A stretch of DNA of 55,308 nt from CAYXZO01 sp964469505 (GTDB lineage: Bacteria > Fidelibacterota > UBA8477 > JABMPR01). The position numbers and the translations under genes are program-made. How positions within the stretch are numbered: the stretch's first letter is position 1; each line of letters opens with the position of its first letter. Shown here piece by piece: positions 9,112 through 16,935 of the stretch. The notes below the pieces were generated by a model that did no database searches, had not been told where the DNA came from, and saw only the letters and a program-made list of their open reading frames with translations. The stretch lies in NCBI GenBank assembly GCA_964469505.1, contig CAYXZO010000008.1, positions 1-55,308 of the forward strand, read 5' to 3'.

Positions 9112-9573
9112 TTAGGCCAGCGACCAGTCCTTGATGATCTCTTCCACGTGGCCTTTCACTTTGACCTTGGGGTATATCTTGAAAATCTTTCCCTCTTCGT
9201 CGATGAGATAGGTTTTCCGGAGAGTGCCTTTGAAAAACCGACCATAGAGGGACTTTTCGCCATAAGCCTCGTAAAGCTGAACCACTTCTTTCTCCGTATC
9301 GGCCAGAAGCGTGAAATTCAGGTTGTGTTTGGCGATGAACTTGCGGTGAGATTCAGGGCTGTCCGTACTGACGCCCAGTACAACCATCCCTTTGGCGGTC
9401 AAATCACTCATGGCGTCCCGGAAGGCACAAGCTTCTTTGGTACAGCCCGGGGTATTGTCCTTGGGATAGAAGTACAACACTACCTTCCGGCCCCGGAATT
9501 GGGAAAGGGAAACGGGATTACCATCCTGGTCCGGCAAAGTAAAATCGGGGGCGGTATCTCCTGGTTGTAACAT
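9112..9573 (-). CDS. bcp: Thioredoxin-dependent peroxiredoxin Bcp
   Basis: A 153-residue peroxiredoxin of the Bcp/PrxQ class. Residues 1-35 carry GDTAPDFTLPDQDG. YFYPKDNTPGCTKEACAFRD (about 35-54) holds the peroxidatic Cys44 and the resolving Cys49 spaced CxxxxC, as in E. coli Bcp. GVSTDSPESHRKF and the RKTYLID strand follow. It reduces peroxides in the cytosol using thioredoxin. It lies 27 bp downstream of dnaA on the same strand and could be read from the dnaA promoter. Length is normal for the family. Confidence 0.95.
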   Translation of the reverse strand: MLQPGDTAPDFTLPDQDGNPVSLSQFRGRKVVLYFYPKDNTPGCTKEACAFRDAMSDLTAKGMVVLGVSTDSPESHRKFIAKHNLNFTLLADTEKEVVQLYEAYGEKSLYGRFFKGTLRKTYLIDEEGKIFKIYPKVKVKGHVEEIIKDWSLA

Positions 9574-9600
9574 ATCCTGTACTCCTTTGAGTTCTAAGGT

Positions 9601-10950
9601 TCAGCCGCCAAAGGGACCTGCCAGGCGGCGGCGTAAGGTATTGATTTGAGCCCGGAACAGGTCATCACTCTCCATTTTCCGAGCGATCAGGTCCCGAGCG
9701 TGAATTACGGTGGAGTGATCCCGCCCTCCAAAAAATAGTCCAATTGACTTGAGGGTGTTGTCAGTTAGCTCCTGGCTTAAATACATGGCCACTTGCCGGG
9801 CGAAGGCGATTTCTTTCCGGCGACTCTTGCCGATCAGTTCAATCTTTTTAACGCCGTAAACTTCGCACACTCCTTCGATGATGGACTCCAGCGTCACCTT
9901 CTGCTTCATCCGCTTGCCCAGAATGTCATTGATGACCTGGTGCGCCAGTTCCATGCCGATGTCTTTTTTCACCAGGGAGGAATAAGCCAGCAGCCGGATC
10001 AGAGCTCCCTGCAGATCTCTCACGTTGCTGTCGATATGCAGGGCTAGGAATTCCAGGACGTCGTAGCCGATCTCCATTCCGTTCTCTTCGGCTTTCTTGC
10101 GGAGAATGGCCACCCGGGTTTCAAAGTCCGGCACCTGGATGTCCACGATGAGGCCCGCGTTGAAACGGGAGATGAGGCGTTCCTGCAGCCCCAATTCCGA
10201 CGGCGGCTGGTCGGTTGAGAGCACAATGCGTTTGCCGTTCAAATACAACTCATTGAAGATGTGGAAAAACTCCTCCTGGGTGCGCTCCTTTTTCTGGAAA
10301 AACTGTATGTCGTCCACAATCAACAAATCCACACTGCGATAGAAACGGCTGAAGGCGGCCGTACGGTTTTCCTTGATGGCGTTAATGAATTCCAGGGTGA
10401 AACGATCGGAGGAAAGGTAGCGAACTCGTTTGTTAGGGTGAAAGCGCAAGAAAGCGTTGCCGGTAGCGTGTAGCAGGTGGGTCTTACCCAACCCAACGCC
10501 GCCGTAGATGACCAAGGGGTTGTACTGATTTCCGCTTTCAGAGGCCACCACCGCCCGAGCGGCCGCGGCGGCAAACTGGTTACAGGAGCCGATGATGAAG
10601 TTCTCAAATTGGAACTGGGAGTTCAGCTGGGTTTCGAATTGAGGCGCCGAAGGCTTTGTTTTTTCTGGGGTTTCCTGGAAGGAAGGCGGAGCATCAGAAT
10701 TCTTCTCGGATTCCAGTAGAATGGAATAGTCGACCGTAACGGCTTTACCGGCGGTGCGGGAAACGGTTTGCTCGATCAACCGCCCATAGTGCGACTTAAC
10801 CCAATCGTAAAAAAACTGGCTAGGTACCTTAAGGGTTAAGCGACCATCTTCTTGTGCCAGAAAGCGTATCGGTTCAAACCAAGTTTGATAGGTTTGCTCG
10901 GCGACCTGGGTCGCCAGGCTTTTCTTAGCCTCCTCCCATAAATTACCCAT
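9601..10950 (-). CDS. dnaA: Chromosomal replication initiator DnaA
   Basis: A 449-residue DnaA with all domains: N-terminal domain I (residues 1-75, QTYQTWFEPI), a short linker, and the AAA+ domain with Walker A GGVGLGKTHLL at 150-160, FHIFNELYLNGK and Walker B LLIVDDIQFF. The C-terminal DNA-binding domain has the DnaA signature (GLFFGGRDHSTVIHA) near 412-426. It opens the replication origin and binds 9-mer DnaA boxes. A good GAGGGAG ribosome site precedes the ATG, and three box-like 9-mers lie 13-41 bp upstream, suggesting autoregulation. It is divergent from rpmH, the common arrangement, but it has been separated from dnaN by 13 kb. Confidence 0.98.
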   Translation of the reverse strand: MGNLWEEAKKSLATQVAEQTYQTWFEPIRFLAQEDGRLTLKVPSQFFYDWVKSHYGRLIEQTVSRTAGKAVTVDYSILLESEKNSDAPPSFQETPEKTKPSAPQFETQLNSQFQFENFIIGSCNQFAAAAARAVVASESGNQYNPLVIYGGVGLGKTHLLHATGNAFLRFHPNKRVRYLSSDRFTLEFINAIKENRTAAFSRFYRSVDLLIVDDIQFFQKKERTQEEFFHIFNELYLNGKRIVLSTDQPPSELGLQERLISRFNAGLIVDIQVPDFETRVAILRKKAEENGMEIGYDVLEFLALHIDSNVRDLQGALIRLLAYSSLVKKDIGMELAHQVINDILGKRMKQKVTLESIIEGVCEVYGVKKIELIGKSRRKEIAFARQVAMYLSQELTDNTLKSIGLFFGGRDHSTVIHARDLIARKMESDDLFRAQINTLRRRLAGPFGG

Positions 10951-11294
10951 AAACTCCCTCAGTTATCCCCATAATCCACAAGTTATCCACATTGCATTCA
11001 GCCCACATCCAATAGTAATAAGGGGCAGGGAAAAGAAAGACAAAAAATGGCCGAACCAAAAAAAATTGCCCGAAAAACTGGTAGCGGGGAGTAAGACATT
11101 TTTCTAAGTTTTTGGTGTCGTCGGCCCGTATCAAAATAAAAATCAAGTGTTTACGGTCGCCATCATTATGACCTCCATCGAACGACATTGAAGACGGAGG
11201 TAGTTAACTCCATAGTCAAATTGACTTTTCAGGTGTTATCGTTATATTCGGCGGCTTTTTAAGGAGCATAGGGAATTGAAAGGAAAGCCAGGAT
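10951..11294. promoter_or_regulatory. dnaA-rpmH divergent intergenic region with DnaA boxes
   Basis: This is a 344-bp stretch without a gene. Next to the dnaA start lie three adjacent DnaA-box-like 9-mers in the same orientation: TTATCCCCA (10963-10971), TAATCCACA (10972-10980) and the consensus TTATCCACA (10983-10991). The middle part (about 11040-11180) is A/T-rich with A and T runs. The right end holds the rpmH promoter. Gene orientation flips here: all genes from 2.9 kb to here read leftward, and all from here to 42 kb read rightward. That is expected if replication starts here. It may be an origin, half of a bipartite origin, or only the dnaA autoregulatory region. Confidence 0.65.
11221..11248 (+). 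promoter_or_regulatory. Sigma-70-type promoter for the rpmH-rnpA-yidD-yidC cluster
   Basis: TTGACT at 11221-11226 and TATATT at 11243-11248 are separated by 16 bp. Each hexamer is one base from consensus. The predicted start of transcription is near 11255, about 40 bp ahead of the rpmH ATG, with purine-rich AGGAAAG and AGGA stretches before the start codon. The call rests on sequence match only. Confidence 0.6.
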
Positions 11295-11438
11295 ATGAAA
11301 CGTACTTATCAACCAAGCCGTCGCAAGCGCCGGAATAAACACGGATTCCGGGCCCGAATGAAAACCCGTAACGGTCGGAAGGTGTTGGCTCGCCGACGTG
11401 CCAAAGGCCGCAAACGTCTCACTGTCTCCGATTCGTAA
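11295..11438 (+). CDS. rpmH: 50S ribosomal protein L34
   Basis: A 47-residue, strongly basic protein beginning MKRTYQPSRRKRRNKHGF and containing ARMKTRNGRKVLARRRAKGR, the invariant L34 sequence. It binds 23S rRNA in the large subunit. It is first in the rightward cluster beside dnaA, as in many bacteria. Its last 41 bases overlap the likely start of rnpA in another frame. Confidence 0.98.
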   Translation: MKRTYQPSRRKRRNKHGFRARMKTRNGRKVLARRRAKGRKRLTVSDS

Positions 11439-11739
11439 GATTTCCCGGCGGGCTTTTGCCTACTATCTGCAATCGGCTCAGAAGTATTCCACCCAGGGAA
11501 TCACTTGTTATCTACGCTCAGCTGAGGAAGGTGAATGGGGGTTCTTAATCCGCCGCAAGGCGGGTGGAGCAGTAAAACGCAATCGCACCCGGCGTCTGTT
11601 CTGGGGGCTTATCCGAAACGGACGAATACACCTGCCCCCCGGGAAAGGCGCTCTTTTTCTTTTCCACCGTACATACCTGCGCAGCAGCGAACTGGAAAAA
11701 GCACTACAGGAATTATTGACCTGGGCGAGCAAGCGTTGA
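11398..11739 (+). CDS. rnpA: Ribonuclease P protein component
   Basis: Up to 113 residues from a GTG at 11398. The RnpA core is clear: SPIRKISRRAFAYYLQSAQK at the N-terminus and FLIRRKAGGAVKRNRTRRL, the KxGxAVxRNRxKR motif that contacts RNase P RNA. It processes tRNA 5' ends with the catalytic RNA. The frame extends 41 bp back into rpmH with no better start after the rpmH stop: the conserved N-terminal helix already begins at the rpmH stop codon. So the gene truly overlaps rpmH, as reported for Thermus. The exact start codon (GTG 11398 or a later CTG/ATT) is uncertain. Confidence 0.92.
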   Translation: MPKAANVSLSPIRKISRRAFAYYLQSAQKYSTQGITCYLRSAEEGEWGFLIRRKAGGAVKRNRTRRLFWGLIRNGRIHLPPGKGALFLFHRTYLRSSELEKALQELLTWASKR

Positions 11740-11972
11740 AGAAAGCAATCAAACTAGTGTTACGCTTCTACCAGCTCGGGATTTCCCCGCTGTTGGGAGC
11801 CAATTGTCGCTTTTACCCAAGCTGCAGTCACTACGCCTTAGAAGCCTTGGAGACCTTTTCGCTGCCAAAAGCGCTGCTGAAAATCATTTGGCGCGTCTTG
11901 CGCTGTAATCCCTTTTCTGCCGGGGGATATGATCCGGTAATCAAATCTCCAGAAAGTTCAACCCATGGATAA
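11736..11972 (+). CDS. yidD: Membrane protein insertion efficiency factor YidD
   Basis: A 78-residue protein from a TTG at 11736 that overlaps the rnpA stop. It carries the family signature FYQLGISPLLGANCRFYPSC, then SHYALEAL and CNPFSAGGYDPV. YidD is a small membrane-associated factor that helps YidC-dependent insertion. Its place between rnpA and yidC is standard. The frame is open far upstream, but that part is antiphase to rnpA and not YidD-like. A GTG at 11757 is a less likely start. It overlaps yidC by 8 bp. Confidence 0.93.
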   Translation: MKKAIKLVLRFYQLGISPLLGANCRFYPSCSHYALEALETFSLPKALLKIIWRVLRCNPFSAGGYDPVIKSPESSTHG

Positions 11973-13680
11973 TCAAAAAAATACCCTCATCGCCATCATT
12001 CTGATGGGGCTTATTCTACTGGTCTATTTCTCCGAGCCGTATCAGCGCTTAATCAATCCCAATTATGGCCAGCCGGATACGACTCAGGTTAACCCCCCCG
12101 CCGCCTGGCCGCCGGAAACTACGACGGTCACTCCCATGCCTGAGGAAACGGCAGTTGTTACCACGAATACCATGCTACCCACCAATACCAGAGGGGATAG
12201 CCTACCTGAGATCCTCGTCACCGTGCACACTCCTCTGATGGAAATGACCATCTCCTCATTGGGGGGCGGAACGTTACGCAAGGTATATTTAAACAAGTAC
12301 TTACGACACGACAGTTCCCGGGTACAGCTTATCCCTCCGGGAGTCGACGGAATCCTGGCAAATCACTTCCTCGGCTACGAAGTACAGGACTTCTACACCG
12401 ATAAAATCCCTGCCTACTGCAGTTTGGGCGACAGTACCAGCTATCATATTTTCGTTAAGGATGAACCCCGTAAAATAAGTTTCACCATGCAGCTGGGCTC
12501 CAAAGCCAGCATTGAGCGGACTTTCATTTTCTTCCCCGATAGTTTTCATTTTGATCTGCAGCAAAAGGTCACCAACCTGGGTGAAGTCAACGCTGGGCGC
12601 TGGACTGCTCTCAGTTGGCGGGAAGGCCTGGCTCTCACCGAGGAAAACACCAAAGAGGATATACAGTATAACAAACTGTACGTGCTGCTGGGCAACGACG
12701 ATAGCCCCTCCGATTTCAACGCCAAAAGCAAACCAATCACCGAAACCACCACAGGCGTCATCACCTGGGCCGGGGTGCGGGTGAAATACTTCACCGCCCT
12801 GCTGATTCCCGATAAACCGGCCGAAGAGCTCTGGCAGCGACGGCAAGAGATTGAAATTGGCGACTCCCTCCGCAAGAGTTACACTTTCGAGCTGCGTCAC
12901 AGCTTTGATCGGCGGCGCCCCCAGCAGGTTTACAACTACCGTATTTATGTAGGCCCACTGGACTACGACATTCTCAAGAGTTACAACCTGTACCTGGAAG
13001 AGATGATGAGCTGGGGATGGTTTGGGTTTATCGGCAAGTGGTGTTTGTGGTTCTTCAAAAAATTATACGCCGTGATGCCCAATTACGGGCTGGTAATCAT
13101 CATCTTCAGTATTCTGGTTAAAATCCTGGTGGCTCCTCTCACCAAGAAGAGCTACGCTTCCAGCAAGAAAATGCAGGAGCTTCAACCCAAGCTAGCGGCA
13201 CTGAAAGAAAAGTACAAAAACAACCCCCAGCGCCTCAACCAGGAGACGATGAAGCTCTACAAAGAAATGGGGGTGAATCCGTTAGGTGGTTGTCTTCCCA
13301 TGCTGATTCAAATGCCGCTCCTTTTCGCCTTGTTTACCCTTTTCCGCACCACCATCGAGCTGCGGGGAGCACCTTTCGTGGGCCTGGAGTGGTGGATTGC
13401 CGACCTTTCTCAACCGGACACGGTGGGGCACCTTCTGGGCATTCCTATCAATCCCTTGCCCATCGTGATGGCCTTTTCCATGGTATTGCAGCAAAAATTG
13501 ATGTCTCCCACAACCGGCGGCACCCAGCAGATGAAAAGCATGCCCTACCTGATGACCGGCTTTTTCCTCTTTCTGTTTTACAGTTTCCCATCGGGTCTAA
13601 ATCTTTATTACACCCTATTCAACTTCCTCTCTATCATCCAACAGAAATTTTTCACCCCGGCCACCGAGAGCGCACAGTAA
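11965..13680 (+). CDS. yidC: Membrane protein insertase YidC
   Basis: A 571-residue YidC of the Gram-negative type. It has an N-terminal helix (residues 6-22), a low-complexity Pro/Thr linker, and a large periplasmic beta domain (about 70-330). The conserved insertase core starts at about residue 355: NYGLVIIIFSILVKILVAPLT, then KMQELQPKLAALKEKYKNNP, MGVNPLGGCLPMLIQMP and the last helices ending NLYYTLFN. The basic residue in LVKILVAP lies in the position of the groove arginine. It inserts inner-membrane proteins alone or with SecYEG. Here it follows yidD directly. Confidence 0.97.
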   Translation: MDNQKNTLIAIILMGLILLVYFSEPYQRLINPNYGQPDTTQVNPPAAWPPETTTVTPMPEETAVVTTNTMLPTNTRGDSLPEILVTVHTPLMEMTISSLGGGTLRKVYLNKYLRHDSSRVQLIPPGVDGILANHFLGYEVQDFYTDKIPAYCSLGDSTSYHIFVKDEPRKISFTMQLGSKASIERTFIFFPDSFHFDLQQKVTNLGEVNAGRWTALSWREGLALTEENTKEDIQYNKLYVLLGNDDSPSDFNAKSKPITETTTGVITWAGVRVKYFTALLIPDKPAEELWQRRQEIEIGDSLRKSYTFELRHSFDRRRPQQVYNYRIYVGPLDYDILKSYNLYLEEMMSWGWFGFIGKWCLWFFKKLYAVMPNYGLVIIIFSILVKILVAPLTKKSYASSKKMQELQPKLAALKEKYKNNPQRLNQETMKLYKEMGVNPLGGCLPMLIQMPLLFALFTLFRTTIELRGAPFVGLEWWIADLSQPDTVGHLLGIPINPLPIVMAFSMVLQQKLMSPTTGGTQQMKSMPYLMTGFFLFLFYSFPSGLNLYYTLFNFLSIIQQKFFTPATESAQ

Positions 13681-13701
13681 ATTTCTCCGGGAGTTGGGCC
13701 C

Positions 13702-15048
13702 ATGCGCATCCTCGATGACCAAACCATCGTGGCATTGTCCACACCCCCAGGTTCCGGGGGATTGGCGGTAGTACGCCTTTCGGGACCGGTGGCCCTCTCC
13801 ACAGTCCGGCGTTTTTTCTCCCGTCCCCAGGCGTTGAAACCCCGTTACAGCACTTTCGGCTATTTACGGCATTCGGAACTGGGGCCGGGTATTTTTGACT
13901 CCTGCCTGGTGACCTACTTCAAGGCACCCAACTCGGTGACCGGAGAAGATGTGGTGGAAATCAGTATCCACGGCGGGGCCTACTTACAACGTAAATTGTT
14001 GGAAGTCCTATCCCGACAACCGGAGGTACGCCTGGCCGAGCCGGGCGAATTCACTCTACGGGGTTTCCTAAATGGCAAATTCGACCTGACTCAAGCCGAA
14101 AGTATTGCCGACCTCATCGCAGCGGAAACCGCCGCTTCTCACCAGGCAGCAACCCGACAGCTCCAGGGTCATTTGAAACAGGTTTTTTCCTCCTGGCAAT
14201 CTCGATTGCGGAATATGCTAGCATTATTAGAGGCGGAGTTGGACTTCACCGAACATGAAATAGACGCTACCCCGGTGGAGAGTTTCGTTCCCCAGCTCAA
14301 GCAAGTGACTCGGGAAATCCGAGAAATTCTGAACACCGCCTATTATGGTCGCAAATTGGAGGAGGGATTCTACGCTCTTTTGTACGGCGCGACGAATGTT
14401 GGTAAATCCAGTATATTCAACAGGTTAGCTGGCGAAGAAAGGGCCTTGGTCACCCCCCATCCCGGTACCACGCGGGATTTACTGGAGGTGGTGTTGGTGA
14501 TCGCAGGTCACAAGGTGATTTTAGTAGACACCGCTGGCGAAAGCGACCGTCCCGAGGCCATCGAAAAACTAGGAATCGAGCGCGCTCAAAAGATGCGCAC
14601 TAAAGCCGACTTCGTGATTCATGTCCAGTCTCCGGACGTTCCGCCCATACCGGAACCATCGCTCCTGCCGCATCAGCGGCTGATTAAAGTCATGAACAAG
14701 GCGGACCTGATTGATGGGGAATTGGCTTTAAACGGATTAATTCCCCTCTCATGTAAAACCGGGGACGGATTCGACGCGCTGCATAAAGCCCTGGAAGAAG
14801 CCGTGGAGGGAGCCAGGCAAACGACTCGGGAGGGATTGGTGCTGACCGTGGCCCGTCAAGAGCAAACCCTGGAGCGTTTGGCCGCAAGCTTACAGGAGGC
14901 TGAACGGGCATGTGAGGAAAAGCGCCCCAGCGAATTGGTGGCCAGTGATCTGCGCCAATGCCTAGCTGTATTGGGGGAGCTCACTGGCGAAACCACACCC
15001 GATGATGTGCTCCGGGAGATATTCTCCCGTTTTTGCATTGGAAAATAG
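13702..15048 (+). CDS. mnmE: tRNA modification GTPase MnmE
   Basis: A 448-residue protein. The N-terminal folate-binding domain begins QTIVALSTPPGSGGLAVVRLSG. The helical domain is interrupted by a G domain with P-loop GATNVGKSSIFNRL, GTTRD and DTAGE motifs. The C-terminus ends in the MnmE hallmark FCIGK, whose Cys is needed for activity. With MnmG it forms the complex that adds carboxymethylaminomethyl groups to U34 of certain tRNAs. mnmG follows 6 bp downstream. Confidence 0.97.
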   Translation: MRILDDQTIVALSTPPGSGGLAVVRLSGPVALSTVRRFFSRPQALKPRYSTFGYLRHSELGPGIFDSCLVTYFKAPNSVTGEDVVEISIHGGAYLQRKLLEVLSRQPEVRLAEPGEFTLRGFLNGKFDLTQAESIADLIAAETAASHQAATRQLQGHLKQVFSSWQSRLRNMLALLEAELDFTEHEIDATPVESFVPQLKQVTREIREILNTAYYGRKLEEGFYALLYGATNVGKSSIFNRLAGEERALVTPHPGTTRDLLEVVLVIAGHKVILVDTAGESDRPEAIEKLGIERAQKMRTKADFVIHVQSPDVPPIPEPSLLPHQRLIKVMNKADLIDGELALNGLIPLSCKTGDGFDALHKALEEAVEGARQTTREGLVLTVARQEQTLERLAASLQEAERACEEKRPSELVASDLRQCLAVLGELTGETTPDDVLREIFSRFCIGK

Positions 15049-15054
15049 TCCGCC

Positions 15055-16935
15055 ATGAAATCAGAGTATGAAATAATCGTAGTCGGCGGGGGACACGCGG
15101 GAATAGAAGCCGCTCTGGCCGGTGCGCGGCGGGGGCATCGGACGCTACTGATCACCCTGGATCTAGAAGCCATCGGGCGTATGTCCTGCAATCCAGCCAT
15201 CGGGGGTATCGCCAAGGGGCATCTGGTTAAAGAAATCGATGCCCTGGGGGGTGAAATGGCCCGAGCCATCGACGTCACGGGGATTCAGTTCCGTTTGTTG
15301 AATCGCTCCAAAGGCCGGGCGGTATGGTCACCCCGGGCTCAGGCGGACAAGGCAGTTTACAGTGCCTACATGTTAGACGTCTGCCGGCGGGAGTCGGAAC
15401 TTGAGCTGCTGGCAGGGGAGGTGGTCGACCTGCTTCTCTCCCGGGACATGCGCCGGGTCCAGGGCGTAATCTTAGCCGATGGCACAGCCATTGAATCCCG
15501 CGCCGTGGTTCTCACCAATGGTACTTTTTTGAACGGACGGATTTTCATTGGAGAGCACAGTTTTCTCGCCGGCCGTATCGGGGAAGCAGCCAGTGTAGGG
15601 TTGACGGAAGCCCTGAAGAAAATCGGTTTCCAAGCAGGTCGCCTGAAAACGGGTACACCGCCCCGGCTGCATCGTGATTCCATCGATTTCAGCAAAACCA
15701 CGCCTCAATATGGCGATCCGGAGCCGGAGCCTTTTTCCTATCGCACCAGGAAATTTAACCCACCGAATATCCCCTGTTACCTAACCTACACTAACGAGCG
15801 CACCCGACAGATCGTGTCCGCCGCGCTGGACCGTTCCCCGCTGTTTACCGGGAAGATCATCGGTATTGGCCCCCGGTATTGCCCATCTTTTGAGGATAAG
15901 GTGGTGCGTTTCCCTGATCGCCTGCGGCACCAGATCTTCCTGGAGCCCGAAGGGGTGGACAGCGACCTGATCTACGTAAACGGTTTTTCATCTTCTCTAC
16001 CTGAAGATGTCCAACTGTCGGCAATACACAGTATTCCTGGACTGGAGGAAGCGGAGTTCATCCGGCCCGGTTATGCCGTGGAATACGATTACTTTCCCTC
16101 TTTCCAGCTTAAAGCCACTCTGGAGACCAAGTTGGTGACGGGGCTTTACTTCGCCGGCCAGATAAACGGTACCAGCGGTTATGAGGAAGCCGCCGCACAA
16201 GGTTTGTTGGCAGGCGTCAATGCTGCGCTGGCGTTGGAGAAGGCTCCTCCCCTGGTTCTGAAGCGGGATGAAGCCTATATCGGGGTATTGATCGATGATC
16301 TGGTCACCAAGGAGATAAGCGAACCATACCGGATGTTCACCAGCCGTGCTGAATACCGTTTGTTGCTGCGTTACGACAACGCCCACCTGCGTTTATTGGA
16401 AAAGGCGCAGAAATTAGGATTGTTACCTTCAGAGACCATCACTGAGTTCCAGGCCGAAAAAGAGTGGTTGGGGCGGGCGATAGAGTTTCTCGAAAAAACG
16501 CAGGTGGCTTCCTCTCCGGTTTCTGCTGAAAAAACCGAAGATTCCCTGACTCCGCCCCCGGGTACGACTTTCGCCAGCTGGTTGCGTCGTCCGGAAATTT
16601 CCATAGCTGAAATTCTACCCCTTCTACCGGAATGGATTCGGAAGCAAGATCCGGCCTGGCAGCGGCGGCTGGAAACCGATATCAAATACGCCGGCTATCT
16701 GCGCCGGGAGCGAGAGCAGGCGGCCCGCTTTCAACGGCGCGCCGATTTGCCCTTACCTCTGGGATACGACTACGAGCAATTACCGGCTCTCTCCACCGAA
16801 GCACGGGAAAAGCTGAATCGGTTTCAGCCGGAGACCCTAGGACAAGCCTCTCGGATCGACGGCGTAAGCGCTTCCGATCTAGCCGTGTTGTTGCTCACAT
16901 TCTCCCGTCAGGTTTCACGTGAAACATCTGCTTGA
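15055..16935 (+). CDS. mnmG: tRNA uridine-5-carboxymethylaminomethyl modification enzyme MnmG
   Basis: A 626-residue FAD-dependent enzyme. The N-terminal dinucleotide motif is IIVVGGGHAGIEAALAGAR. The GidA signatures are present: MSCNPAIGGIAKGHL, LKTGTPPRL and GTSGYEEAAAQGL. The C-terminal helical domain binds MnmE and tRNA. The last codons (VSRETSA) overlap the start of mfd by 17 bp, and this overlap contains a parS-like palindrome. rsmG and parA/parB, which often follow mnmG, are not here. Confidence 0.97.
   Translation: MKSEYEIIVVGGGHAGIEAALAGARRGHRTLLITLDLEAIGRMSCNPAIGGIAKGHLVKEIDALGGEMARAIDVTGIQFRLLNRSKGRAVWSPRAQADKAVYSAYMLDVCRRESELELLAGEVVDLLLSRDMRRVQGVILADGTAIESRAVVLTNGTFLNGRIFIGEHSFLAGRIGEAASVGLTEALKKIGFQAGRLKTGTPPRLHRDSIDFSKTTPQYGDPEPEPFSYRTRKFNPPNIPCYLTYTNERTRQIVSAALDRSPLFTGKIIGIGPRYCPSFEDKVVRFPDRLRHQIFLEPEGVDSDLIYVNGFSSSLPEDVQLSAIHSIPGLEEAEFIRPGYAVEYDYFPSFQLKATLETKLVTGLYFAGQINGTSGYEEAAAQGLLAGVNAALALEKAPPLVLKRDEAYIGVLIDDLVTKEISEPYRMFTSRAEYRLLLRYDNAHLRLLEKAQKLGLLPSETITEFQAEKEWLGRAIEFLEKTQVASSPVSAEKTEDSLTPPPGTTFASWLRRPEISIAEILPLLPEWIRKQDPAWQRRLETDIKYAGYLRREREQAARFQRRADLPLPLGYDYEQLPALSTEAREKLNRFQPETLGQASRIDGVSASDLAVLLLTFSRQVSRETSA
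16911..16926. promoter_or_regulatory. parS-like ParB-binding site
   Basis: GGTTTCACGTGAAACA matches the conserved chromosomal parS 16-mer TGTTTCACGTGAAACA at 15 of 16 positions and contains a perfect 14-bp palindrome (16912-16925). parS sites load ParB for chromosome segregation and cluster near the origin. This one sits inside coding sequence and includes the GTG start of mfd. It is about 6 kb from the dnaA upstream region and 7 kb from the dnaN upstream region. I saw no second copy in the window, and parA/parB are not in the window. Confidence 0.85.

Noticed and set aside
12301..12900. Long minus-strand reading frame opposite yidC (199 residues)
   Set aside because: It is fully antisense to a well-conserved gene, has no recognisable motif, and looks like a codon-bias shadow.
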